A DNA stretch of 64,000 bases from Rhypophila decipiens (lineage: Eukaryota > Ascomycota > Sordariomycetes > Sordariales > Naviculisporaceae): contig MU858088.1 of the NCBI GenBank assembly GCA_033297075.1, forward strand, positions 1 through 64,000, in the 5' to 3' direction. This document shows positions 11,355 through 21,219 of the stretch, piece after piece. The notes beneath the pieces were generated by a model. The model worked only from the letters and a program-made list of their open reading frames with translations, was not told the DNA's origin and made no database searches. Each line of letters starts with the position of its first letter. Position 1 is the stretch's first letter. The position numbers were made by a program, and so were the translations under genes.

Positions 11355-12429
11355 ATATTGCCGCAAGCCACAACATGGCTTATAAGATGTGGTTGGCCGG
11401 CCTGAATTAACTTCACCTGATGGGTTGGTGTCTGGCCGTATAACCGGTGACTACGTTTGATATGAACTTTGATGGTGTATGTAATGAGACAAACGGATTG
11501 ATGTTACGGATTAATTATTAACGTTAGTTTTAAACGAAAATGGGGTTAATAAACAAGCACTGCTCCTCTTATTCAGAGGCGCTATTTTTGTAAAATAGGT
11601 GTCCTAACTGGGTAGAATAAAGGCCTCGACAAGTGAGAATGAATTTACCAAGTGGCTAGAATAGATGCTTTGATAGGCTCGAATATATATATTTAACTGG
11701 CTCTAATATATACCTGAACTGGATGTAATAAATACCTTGACTGCTGGAATAAAGGCCTTAACTGGCTGAAATAAATGCCTTGACTGGAAGAATACCTTGG
11801 CTTCCTAGATTCGGAAGTCAAAATGCACTGGTGCGTATATGAGTTTTATTCATTTGCCCCTCTCTGTCTCTCTCTTCTAATTTTCTCTTTCATCCTTCTG
11901 TCTCTTTCTTTCCACGACCCTTTTTTGCAAATCGTATTCCACCTTTAATCAAGACTCGATACCTTATATTATAAGAAAGAGTTAGGATTCGCGATCTTAG
12001 TTTTCAATTCCTGGGGAATGAACCTTCATTCCGCCGCCATCGATAGTTTACAAGGGTATTGCAAGCAGGCGTAGACAATCCTGTACGATCTTTGCACCTA
12101 ATCCGAGACACCGAATGATATGCGCCCCTGGAGTGCGAATTAATTCGATAGTCTGGGACCTCACAGAATGGAGTGCATACTTGCCCAATATATTGGGAGA
12201 CCTTACTTACATAAGTTAGTACGCCAAGTGGTCGGTGTTAAAACTTTGTAAGAAATGGTAAGTCTTATCACCGATCATCTGCCGTGCCGACTTTGTATCT
12301 CCCGACGGCATGACACGATGTTACAAACTGTTGAAACAAACCGGGTACATAAACATGGCACAGGTAACCCTTTTCGTGCCTGGTTTACCCAGCAACCCTT
12401 TAACCCAGTGAGCTATCCTTTGCCCGACA
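11355..12429. other. intergenic region with minisatellite and CT-rich tract
   Basis: 1.1 kb between two plus-strand genes. It contains the first 22 bp repeat array (about 11590-11810), then a strongly pyrimidine-rich tract at 11860-11930. Such CT-rich tracts are common in fungal promoters. No gene recognised. Confidence 0.6.
11590..11812 (+). repeat. 22 bp minisatellite array 1 (about 9-10 units)
   Basis: Diverged tandem units of 21-23 bp. The unit core is A/G-AATAAA-N-GCCTTGACTGG. Best-preserved units are at about 11720-11795 (for example GGAATAAAGGCCTTAACTGG). The array starts about 240 bp after the stop codon of the crystallin-like gene. Related arrays are at 14678 and 58566. Confidence 0.85.
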
Positions 12430-14568
12430 ATGAGACTTCAAGCCCTTCCTGTTCTGCTTGGCGTACCGGCCTTGCTAGCTGAGAAGGCGGCGGCGCTGAG
12501 GACGGCACCCGACTTCGCGACCATTATCAACTCAAGGATTGCCAAAGAGACGATTTACGACTTTATTATTGCTGGTGGGGGCGTTTCAGGCCTGACGGTA
12601 GCGGATCGTTTGACCGAAGACCCGTCTGGTATGTAGCCCTTTTTACCAGGTCTCTGCCAGTGTTAACTGCTAACAACGCCACAGTTAAGGTCCTTGTGCT
12701 TGAAGCTGGCGGTTTTGACAAGAACGAGGACGGCGTCTTGATACCCGGGGCTTTTTTTCCGGTGCCATACCTCTGGCTTCCACTTCCCAGCGTGCCCCAG
12801 ACCGCCCTCAATGGCCGGAGCTTCAACGTCCCAGCCGGAAGAGTTGTAGGGGGCGGATCTGTGGTGAATGGCATGGTCTTTGTAAGGCCCGGAAAAGGGG
12901 AGCTGCGAGACTGGGAGCTGCTTGGAGCAAAGGGGTGGAACTGGGACGCTCTGCTGCCATATTACAAGAAGGTCGGTCCAGCCCGCGGCGAAGGATGCCA
13001 AGTACAAAGATTAACCGAAACCTCCAGAGTGAAAACTTTACCGCCCCTGACCAAGGCTTTGCAAGAAAGGCCAACTTTTCGTACAATCCGGAGGTTCACG
13101 GCTGCAGTGGTCCTGTCCAGTGTTCATTCCCCAACTTCTATTTCCCGGGAAGTCGTAAGCATCAAGCCAGACCTCCTCTCTTTCTTGCCCAAGTACCTAC
13201 CGTCGCTAATGCAGTGTAGAAAACTGGTTCGAAGCAGCAATCTCAAGTGGTCTGACTGCCATGCGTGATCCTCATGACGGGACCGCAAATGGCATCATGT
13301 ATTTCCCGACCGTTGCCGACTTCACTTCTAGGACGAGAAGTCATGCCAGGCTCAACCACTACGAGCGCGCCAAACAGCGCCCCAACTACCATCTCCTCTC
13401 TGAGTATACCGTTTCGCGCATCTTGTTCAAGGGCAAGAAAGCGGTCGGCGTGGAGTACTTGCCCACGGCCGGAGGGGAGGTGGTCACAGCAAAGGCATCC
13501 AAGGAGGTTTTACTTGCCGCAGGCGCCGTCCATACCCCTCAGATTCTACAGCTTTCCGGAATAGGGCCGGCGAAGATCCTCAACAACTTGGGCATCCGGG
13601 TAGTCGCGGATGTACCAGGGGTCGGATCGAATTTCCAGGATCAGCCAAGCATCATCATCCCTTACAATTGTAGGTGCCATTCTACCACTTGCAAAAAATC
13701 ATGTCTTGCTAATCGGCTCGTAAAAGTCACCAACAACATTGAACCAAACGTGGGGACACTGAACTCCAACCCGAAATACAACGCGGACCAGCGCAAGCGC
13801 TACGACGAGTCCCGCACAGGGCCCTACGTCCTGGCTCGCGGCCTCAGCACCAACCTCGCGCTCCCTCCCCTCTGCGCCATGACCTCCAAATGCCACGAAA
13901 TCGTGGCCCGAGCGAGAAAAGTCGACGAATCCAAATACCTACCCGCCGGAGTACACCCGACTGTGCTGCGCGGCTACCAAGCCCAGCGGGAGCTCATGCT
14001 CAAACAGCTTGTGGCAGGCAAAGACTCGACCCCCGTTGCCATGATCCACTGGGACACAGCCAACTCGGTCCGAATGTACTTTCTACGCCCCTTCAGCCGC
14101 GGGTCGGTAACCATCAACTCGACTGATCCGCTCCAAGTTCCCTCCATCGACTTTCGGACCATGACTGATCCCATCGACTTTGACCTCGTCGTGTCGTCGA
14201 CATTGATGAACCGCAAAATCATGTCCCAGCCAACGATGAGGCGTCTAGGCCCGAACGAGGCCGCACCGTTTGGTAACGAGATTACTGGCGAGGAGGAGCT
14301 GAAAAAGGTGCTCGCGGGTGTTGTTGAGCCGTCGAGCGCCCATCAGTGTTGCACTGCGGCTATGATGCCCAAGAAGCTTGGAGGCGTGGTGGATGCTGAT
14401 ATGAGGGTGTATGATGTGCAGGGGTTACGGGTTATTGATACGAGTTTTTGGCCCATGGTTCTGACGGCCGCGCCGACTGCTACGACTTATGCGTCGGGGG
14501 AGAAGATTGCCGACACTATCAAGAAGGCGTACGGCCTCGGAGGGTTTGGTAAGAAAGAAACTACCTAG
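12430..14568 (+). CDS. secreted GMC-family FAD oxidoreductase
   Basis: Five exons (12430-12628, 12685-12971, 13028-13154, 13220-13669, 13727-14568) encode 634 residues. A signal peptide (about 1-22) suggests secretion. The FAD-binding loop AGGGVSGL lies at about 48-55. GMC signature 1 (GRVVGGGSVVNGMVF) and signature 2 (GAVHTPQILQLSGIGP) are intact. The family transfers hydride from alcohol substrates to FAD and often makes H2O2. One active-site His is present (His560 in SAHQCC). The second active-site position, normally His or Asn before PQAT, reads Ala603 (TAAPTAT). Activity may therefore be altered. Both sides of the gene carry the same 22 bp minisatellite. It lies 4 kb beyond the P450 of the PKS cluster, so cluster membership is uncertain. 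Confidence 0.92.
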
Positions 14569-14677
14569 GTAGGTAGACGAGGTGGCGCGGGTTACAAAGC
14601 TACTCTGATTACCACTGCAGCGTGAGTGTCTTTGTTGGTACGCGTCAAGTCCATATGGTATACAGGCACTAGTCTTG

Positions 14678-14836
14678 TAGAATAAATCCACTGATTAATT
14701 GGAATATATACCTTTGCTTGTTGTAATAGAGGCCTTGACTGTCTGAAGTAAATGCCTTGACTGTCTGTAATAAATGCCCTAACTGCCTGGAATAAATGCC
14801 CTAACTGCCTGGAATAAATGGCCTGACTAGCTAGAG
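14678..14836 (+). repeat. 22 bp minisatellite array 2 (7 units)
   Basis: Seven almost exact 22 bp units. Core positions are AATAAA (4-9 of the unit), GCC(T/C) (11-14) and GACTG or AACTG (16-20). Two neighbouring units from about 14767 on are nearly identical. The array starts about 110 bp after the stop codon of the GMC gene and is in the same orientation as arrays 1 and 3. Confidence 0.9.
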
Positions 14837-15262
14837 TAATGTGTTCGCCTTCTCCAAGTATATACAGTTGTTCTATATGCAGTATTTGGTATTACAGATA
14901 TAAAATGGACTGACTAGACTTTCACTTCCATCGGTTCCTTTCCGGGAACGACATCGAGGGAGTTGTCAATAAGATCAAACTGCAGTGCCCCTCGATCAGA
15001 AGGCTTCATTTCCCTCCACAACGTAAAGCATTGAGAGGACGGCCGAGTAATCTTTTGTGGGGAGTAGGTACACGAGCATGATCGGCGAATGGCTAAAATT
15101 CAAAGGCAAGTAGTGTTTCAAGTACCAAGATATTTCTGTTGTTGAGTGAATGGGGCGTGTTTTATGCCCCCCAGCTGTACGCCGAGATCCTCGATAGCAA
15201 GTAAATCCACAGTCAGACACAGTCAGACACAGTATCGTAGTCTTTGAGGTTCCGGACTGTGT

Positions 15263-16138
15263 TCACCCAGGGCTAGGAGTTGCCCGGGGGGACTGTACAA
15301 CTTGTCGACGGCTGGGGCATTTGACGGAAACACCGGAGATACAAATATAATGATCTTCGGCACGTGTAAAGGCCTCTCCATCTCTCGCACTTGGCACTGC
15401 GAATTTCATCACTCTGGTTGAGTTTGTAGGATTCACTAGGGTCTGGTTCAAGATTATTCTTGATTTTATTGAGTGCGTCGTCAAAAGTCGTATTCCCAAA
15501 ATTCCGGACATGAGCTGGAACGGGACTTTGTGGGATTCTCTAGAAATTGGGGCGTTACTGCTGTTTCTGTCCAATGATGCCTTGTATTGAGGTGAAGGAG
15601 TGGAGGGAATATCGTCGGTCCATGTTTCTATCGACTGGAGTCGGCCTGGTTGGCCGGTATCCTCCGCTTTGGTTTGTGATTGTAAATCACCTTTCTTGGC
15701 GCTGGTTACCGCTGGCCCCTTTCTCTGTCTCCCATAGACACACGTCACCAGCGCGAGGTCAATGACAGACGCCTGACCTAGATCCCTCAATAACGGAGAA
15801 CCAAAAGTTCCATTACTACTCACCGTCTCATCTCCCGAGATATCGTGACATCGTCGCGCCATGGCAGAGACAAAATCGACGCATCTTTCGAGTGCTTGGT
15901 CAGGGGCGTAGGGCTGGGTATTTCCTCGAGGCATGCAAGGCAATTTTCCAGAAGTGCCGCGAGCAGACGGGTAGAACAGGCCGAATCTGCCTTGCGTGCT
16001 TGCTTCAGGGGTTGAGATGATATGGGTGGAACTTTCAGGCTTGGAAACCTTGGAAGGCTCGGAGATGGCTCTCGAGCTCGGCACGGAAATGGTGCTGAAA
16101 GCCCGCTCCGAGATGGCTCTGAATTTTGGTTCGTGTTT
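15263..16138 (-). other. hypothetical minus-strand open frame, uncertain gene
   Basis: An open frame of about 290 codons begins just after a TGA near 16145 and stops at 15263. It has no convincing ATG at its beginning, so it would have to be an internal or 3' exon. The N-terminal part is Ser/Thr/Pro-rich with a near-duplicated RAISE block; the rest has no domain I recognise. A second minus-strand frame with an ATG (16567-16295) could be an upstream exon, but no donor and acceptor of matching phase was found. It may be a decayed gene or a non-coding frame. Confidence 0.25.
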
Positions 16139-16580
16139 GAAATGTCAATCGACCGTCGCCACGGTCGGCGTCAGTACCACCCCCGTGATGTAGAGTGCAC
16201 TTCAAGGCGTAGCGAGGTCCTCCAAGGACCAAGGTCGCCTTTCACATCGTGAAGGATGCGTTATGTTCGTTATGTTATCCCTAGCGCGCTGCAGTCAGCG
16301 AACAGGAGAATATACGGCTGCAGATCCTCCAATGGATGAGGTCCCTAATCGGTCGCATTGAATCTCAATCAAGAAGGTGTTGGTTAGTGACACCAGGTTA
16401 CAATGGATATGCCCTTTCGTAGAGTTGTCTAGTTTTAGCGGGGGCGGGACTTGGAACGGGACGGGATCTTCGAAACAGCTTGTTGAAGCGGTAGGAAATG
16501 GAGCAGATTTACGCCAACGGAGGTCGGAAGGCCGCCGGGAGAGACTCGGATACCACGGTGTCGTCATGAGCGGGATTTGA

Positions 16581-16740
16581 GGGTGGATACTCGTCGGATG
16601 AGCCCCACTTAGTTGTCCGAACCGACTGTCCGAACCGACTGTCGGCTTACTTAAAAAGTAAGCCGATAGTCGTAGAAGTAAGCCGCTAGTCGGTACGGAG
16701 GACGCGTCGAGCGGGTCTTAACCGACGAGTATATCCACCT
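16581..16740. mobile_element. MITE-like foldback element (about 160 bp)
   Basis: The ends form imperfect terminal inverted repeats: GGGTGGATACTCGTCGG at 16581-16597, and the reverse complement of AGGTGGATATACTCGTCGG at 16722-16740. Inside is a perfect hairpin with 11 bp arms TCGGCTTACTT (16642-16652) and AAGTAAGCCGA (16656-16666), a 3-nt loop, and a tandem duplication of GTCCGAACCGACT (about 16615-16640). There is no coding capacity. A target-site duplication is not clear (TTGA before, TTGC after). It is probably a non-autonomous DNA transposon. Confidence 0.65.
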
Positions 16741-17440
16741 TTGCGGAGCTCATATAGTTTGCGTGGGAGTAATTGGCATTTCTAAGCCTTTAAAGTTTAT
16801 AGTGTTCGATCCTTTTGTGTTACATAACAAAAGAACCGACGAATATTAAGGCCTAGAATGGATGAAGCCCGTCCGCCCCATCCCTTACTCTGCACCAGCA
16901 TGTGCCTGGTACACGCCCACGGCTACATAAACAGGACCTCGTGTAACATAATTAGTGTCTAGGGGTCTAATGCGAACGCTGCCAGGCCCGCTGAGTAATG
17001 TTGCGAGGCCGGCGCTGCTCCCCCCCCCTTGGCAAGAAACTAACATGTACCATATACTCAGTCCAAGGAGAAACAATAAGGGCTATGCCGGGCATGTGAT
17101 TGGCTTGCACCACAGCAGCGAGACTTGTCAGCCGTGAATTCGGCAGTGAATGGGAGCAGCTAGACCACATCAGGCCTTAGTACATTCTCCTCGGACTGAG
17201 GATATACGGTCCTCTATGAGAAGCTTGACATTTGACAGTCGCCGTCTTGATCGTCATGCTGGCAAAGAAGCGTCTCAATGGGGCAAGTCTCATTCAGTTT
17301 CAAGAAACAACTGGTTTTCGAGACCGAGACGGTGTACTCGCTTGCCCGAACATCAACGGCGCCCTTGTTCACAGAGACACAACGGACGGAGAATCCTCAG
17401 GATGTAGAAGCCGTAGGTTGAGACCCAGGGAGAAAACAAG

Positions 17441-17446
17441 TATAAA
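17441..17446 (+). promoter_or_regulatory. TATA box of the secreted Cys-rich protein gene
   Basis: TATAAA lies 130 bp before the ATG at 17576, ahead of a CT/CA-rich leader typical of fungal 5' UTRs. Confidence 0.4.
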
Positions 17447-17575
17447 GATCAGGAAGTCTGCCACAATATCTGTTCAGTTTTTTTCTTCATCGCATTCATC
17501 ATCTCAAGCTCATTCCATCAATATTCAGTTACTATCCAACCTCCCAGCTCCAAGAGTCAACCACCAAACTTCAAT

Positions 17576-18237
17576 ATGCAACTCACCAACCTCACCGTTC
17601 TCCTCGGCCTTGCCGCCTCGGTTTCAGCTATTGATGTCTCTCTCAGAAACCTAGGCAACTGCAATTCCAACAGCGGAGGCCATACATGCGTGAACTTGAA
17701 CCCCAATGTAAATAATACTCTCTCCTTCGATATAAACAACAAGTTGCTAACTTGGCTCTCTGCAGACCTGCTGCGGTCGTCCCTCGGGAACCTTCCCTAG
17801 CATCGTCTTCTACGCTGTCCCGACCAACTGGTTCATCGAGGTCAGAGGACACGAGGGCAGCAACTGCGGCCGTGTCAGGACCGTCGACACCATCAACCGG
17901 GCCACCGAGAGGTGCCTCAACAATGGCCCTTACACCGGAGCTGGCTACAGCTTTCTCTGTAAGTGCAAATTTTTACCAATTTGACATAAAAAGCCAGATG
18001 CTAACTTTGAAAACAGCTCGCAAGAGGTCAGGAGAGCTTGTTCGCGAGGACACTTGCGCCGCGACTACCGGTTGCACTCCCGTCGCGCCCACGCAGCTGT
18101 TCCTTGCTGATGGACAAAAGTACGACATTGCCAACATGGATGCAGATCTCTATGAGGAGCTAAACTCGCTCATGGAGAGCGGAGCCGTCAAAGCCGATAT
18201 CCCCGCTGTCTTCAAGACCTTTGAGATTTCTGCTTAG
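17576..18237 (+). CDS. small secreted cysteine-containing protein
   Basis: Exons 17576-17707, 17766-17958 and 18017-18237 encode 181 residues; both introns are 58 bp. A clear signal peptide (about residues 1-18, ending VSA) is present. The mature part has about nine Cys, including a CC pair, in its first two thirds. A dibasic RKR follows GYSFLS. The C-terminal half is acidic and ends FKTFEISA. I do not recognise the family. The features (secreted, under 200 residues, Cys-rich, isolated) fit an effector-like or cell-surface protein. The exon phases agree at both junctions, so the gene model is secure although its function is not. Confidence 0.8.
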
Positions 18238-18586
18238 ATCTTGATGGTAATGTGATGGAGGTCACAGGTGGTGGAAATCCGAGGAAGAAGGAGCTGGCCC
18301 TTGGCGGTTTCGCAACGGATCTGCCACTGGCCGGTCTGAGTTTTTTATGACGACTCCGTTGTCTTTTTCTCTTTGTTCTTCTTCCTCCTTCTCTTTTGTA
18401 CTACAGACTTGGATAGAGTAAATTGATCACTGGTTATTGTTGGCCTTATGCCGACGATAGCCAGATCTACCATTCGAATGCTACATTCTTACTAGCCGTG
18501 CCAACAAGAAGTGTCTCAAGAGCAGACCTAATATCGCTCCTGTTGAGATATCCCACAATCAATCCTTCCAGATCCACCTAGAACCT
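18238..18586. other. convergent intergenic region
   Basis: 349 bp between the 3' ends of two convergent genes. It presumably holds both 3' UTRs. A CT-rich stretch at 18360-18400 is the only visible texture. Confidence 0.6.
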
Positions 18587-20334
18587 TCAACGCCGCATCG
18601 CAAGTTTAACCCTCAGCGGCTTTGGCTCAAATACCAAAAAAGCCTTTTGATCCAACCAGTCATCTTGCCCCCCCTCCAGAGCGACATCAAACGCCCAAGC
18701 AAGTCGGGCCAAAAACACTCGCGCCTGTGCCAAAAAGACTCTATATAACGTCCAAAATGTCAGCACGGGTCTCGGCAAGTAAGTAGTAAGTGACATGGCC
18801 AAGTAGAATCTTACTTTGAACCGATGCAATTCCTTGGCCCAGTCGAAAAAGGAAGAAAGGCATCCCTCGCATCGCTGAGAAAACGCACATCATACCGGGG
18901 ATCTTTCTCAGACAGGAAGCGCTCTGGGTGGAACGTGTTGGGGTCTACCCAGAGAGAGGGACTTGTTTGGATGTTTTGGAGGTTGATGCCTATTACCGTC
19001 TACATTTGTATGTACCGCGGTAAGCAAATTTGAGTCTTGAAGAAGAAGAAAATGTAGGAGTGGACTCACATTACCGGGGATAAACTGCCCGTCAATGACC
19101 CTCCCCCCGGGCGGGACCACACGGGGCATGTTGTTCGGCGTAGGATGGCGAATCCGTAACGTCTCGTTGATGACGGCTTCCAGGTATGCCAGGCCCTGTG
19201 TCGACTGAACCGTTATATGGGCCGCGGAGTCGAAGGAAGCGCGGATCTCGTCGGCAAGCAGCTGCCATTTTGCGCCACCGTCCTGAAGAAGAAAGTACGT
19301 GCCTGTTGCTAGGGCGACGGTCGCGAGCTGACAGTCTGCAATGACAAAGGCTAGGCCGTTGGTGGTGAGCTCCTTGGTGCTGACGCCCTTTGTGCCGCTC
19401 TCGTCGATGCGGCCCACTAGGGGGGTTATAAAGTCGGACCGTGTGTCTCCTTTGGCCGCGAGACGTCGTTGGATTTTGTCGATGGCGTTGGCCCAGTTGC
19501 GATTTCTTCTTTTCCGTGTTGTGCTGAGGAGGAAGAGGCCGAGGAGGATGTCTAGTGGTGCGAAGCGGGACAGGCAGTTGCGGATGGTGCTGAACTTGGC
19601 ATGGAGGAAGAAGTTCTGGATCATGGAGCTGTCCAGGTTTGTATTATTGTCGTCTTGAAGCAGGCTGTTGAAAGATTCGCCGAAGCTGAGATCGGTGATG
19701 GTGTCGAAGGTGGCGTGGCCATATAGCCTTTGGATGTCTACCACGCTGTCTTGGGCCCTGTCGGTCTCCCGCCGAATTTGGGCCGTCAGTCTATCGGCAT
19801 GCTTTTCGATGATGGGGGCTTGATCCCGGAGCGCCTTGTCCGAGAATGCATTGATCATGGCACCGCGGATGCGTTTGTGTGTATCGTCGGCGGCGGTGAA
19901 TAGGGAGTGTGCGCCGTTGAGCGGCGGTGTCTGACTGTACGGGTCTTTGGGGAGCAAGGGTTTGGTGGCATAGATGTCTTTCCATGCCCCGGGCGAGATG
20001 GTGGTGATCTCATCTGGAGCGATGCGCACCACGGGACCATATTCGTCATGGAGTTGTTCTAGAACCTGCCAGAGATCCCCCTTGATGACATGGTGTGCCC
20101 ATGGGATTCGAGATACGGCCCATGTCTTTGGTCCTGGGAATTTGGACAGTGGGTGGAAGAAGATGGAGTAGATGGACCACAGGAATCGATACTGTTGAGT
20201 GAGGTACATGCATCAGCAGTTGGACCGAGTATCTAGCTCGTGGGGGTAAGATAAGAAGCGCCTACCAAGACGTAAACTCCAGCGCAGGCCCCAACGAGCT
20301 GAGTGTTTGTCATGGCCTGATACGACATGATCAT
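18587..20334 (-). CDS. cytochrome P450, divergent partner of the PKS
   Basis: Exons 20334-20266, 20191-19070, 18999-18815 and 18740-18587 encode 509 residues. Introns are 74, 70 and 74 bp, all with good signals. An N-terminal membrane anchor (about 9-35) and a PGPK hinge are present. ExxR (ETLR), HPERF and the heme loop FSTGPRNCIG with Cys455 are intact. The I-helix is odd: where most P450s read AGx(D/E)TT, this one reads ADCQLA (308-313). The acid and both Thr of the oxygen-activation motif are replaced. It shares an 885 bp promoter with the PKS, so it is the best candidate for the tailoring oxidase. Another in-frame ATG, six bases downstream (MSYQ), is an alternative start. Confidence 0.93.
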
Positions 20335-21219
20335 TTCTCTGGTGACTGTTGACGAGGCCAAAGGCGTAATGAGGTGGAAACAAAGGTCTTTCTTCTCCAA
20401 GGGCATCCCTCTTCTTCTTATCTCTCCCGCGAGCCGCGAACGACATGTCACACAAAACCACTACACCAATCAAGAAAAATTCCATGCATCTCATGATCTA
20501 CTGTTACGTGGGGTATGGTTCTTGTGCTCGTTCTGTTCGACAGACTTACACACGGCATAGGAGTTCAGCCAGGCCGCTATACCACATTCTAACTAGCGTC
20601 AGTCCTTGGCGACCTGCCTCTTACAGCATGTAGACGTTCTAGAACAACGAGCTACATGTACGTGTAAGTGAGTCTTATCTATACACGCCGCCGGCCGCCG
20701 CGCGGGCGTACTGCAAGCTTATCGTGGTCGACTGGCGAAGGCTGCGAAGGCTCCAGCGGGCTTCCTGTCAGGCCACAATACTCCTCTATCAAGCCGAATT
20801 GATGCACCCGGAGCGCGCCCGTGGGATATCAATGTAATGGTTGGCCATCTGTACTCGAGCTTATCTTTGTCCGGCATATCGAACTACCTATTCCTAATAG
20901 ACCCGGCAGTTTTATACAAACCGAGTCTCCGCGGAGAGGGCAAAAGTGTGATTATGGTATGGTTGGTTTCTGCACGTGGCGCATAATTACACCATCAGGA
21001 AACAGACTGTGTTATCATTGCCCTTCTTTGAATCCTCTGGTATGTTCTTGTCATAGTACCAGTGAAAATTAGATCGGATTCCCGGAGGCTCTTCTAGTAT
21101 ATCTGTTGCACTTCCCTCTTTGGTCCATCGTCAGACCCAGACAAGATTGATCGTATATATGAATACTGGTCTCAAAACAACACAAGAGTGAAAGTACAAC
21201 TACGGTATCAGCTGAAGCT
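20335..21219. promoter_or_regulatory. shared divergent P450/PKS promoter
   Basis: 885 bp between two divergent start codons. It contains a TCG-N5-CGA site (separate entry), a GC-rich block at 20685-20710, and TATATATGAA at about 21154, 66 bp before the PKS ATG. No gene is visible. Coordinated control of both genes is inferred from the arrangement. Confidence 0.65.
20728..20738 (+). promoter_or_regulatory. AflR-type binding site TCG-N5-CGA
   Basis: TCGACTGGCGA matches the TCG(N5)CGA palindrome known to be bound by AflR-type Zn2Cys6 factors. It lies about 480 bp before the PKS ATG and about 390 bp before the P450 ATG. An AflR-like regulator is encoded just downstream of the PKS. It is the only such site noticed in this promoter. 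Chance occurrence cannot be excluded. Confidence 0.45.

Larger units (their letters stand above)
14569..17575. other. long region: minisatellite, weak minus-strand frame, MITE
   Basis: 3 kb between two plus-strand genes. It contains array 2 of the 22 bp repeat, a small direct repeat of ACAGTCAGAC (about 15211-15235), one long minus-strand open frame (listed separately) and a foldback element (listed separately). 16741-17440 shows nothing recognisable; the final 130 bases are the promoter of the next gene. Confidence 0.55.

Noticed and set aside
15263..16567. Two-exon gene model on the minus strand at 15.3-16.6 kb
   Set aside because: No donor/acceptor pair of compatible phase connects the two frames and neither has a known domain; left as an uncertain open frame.
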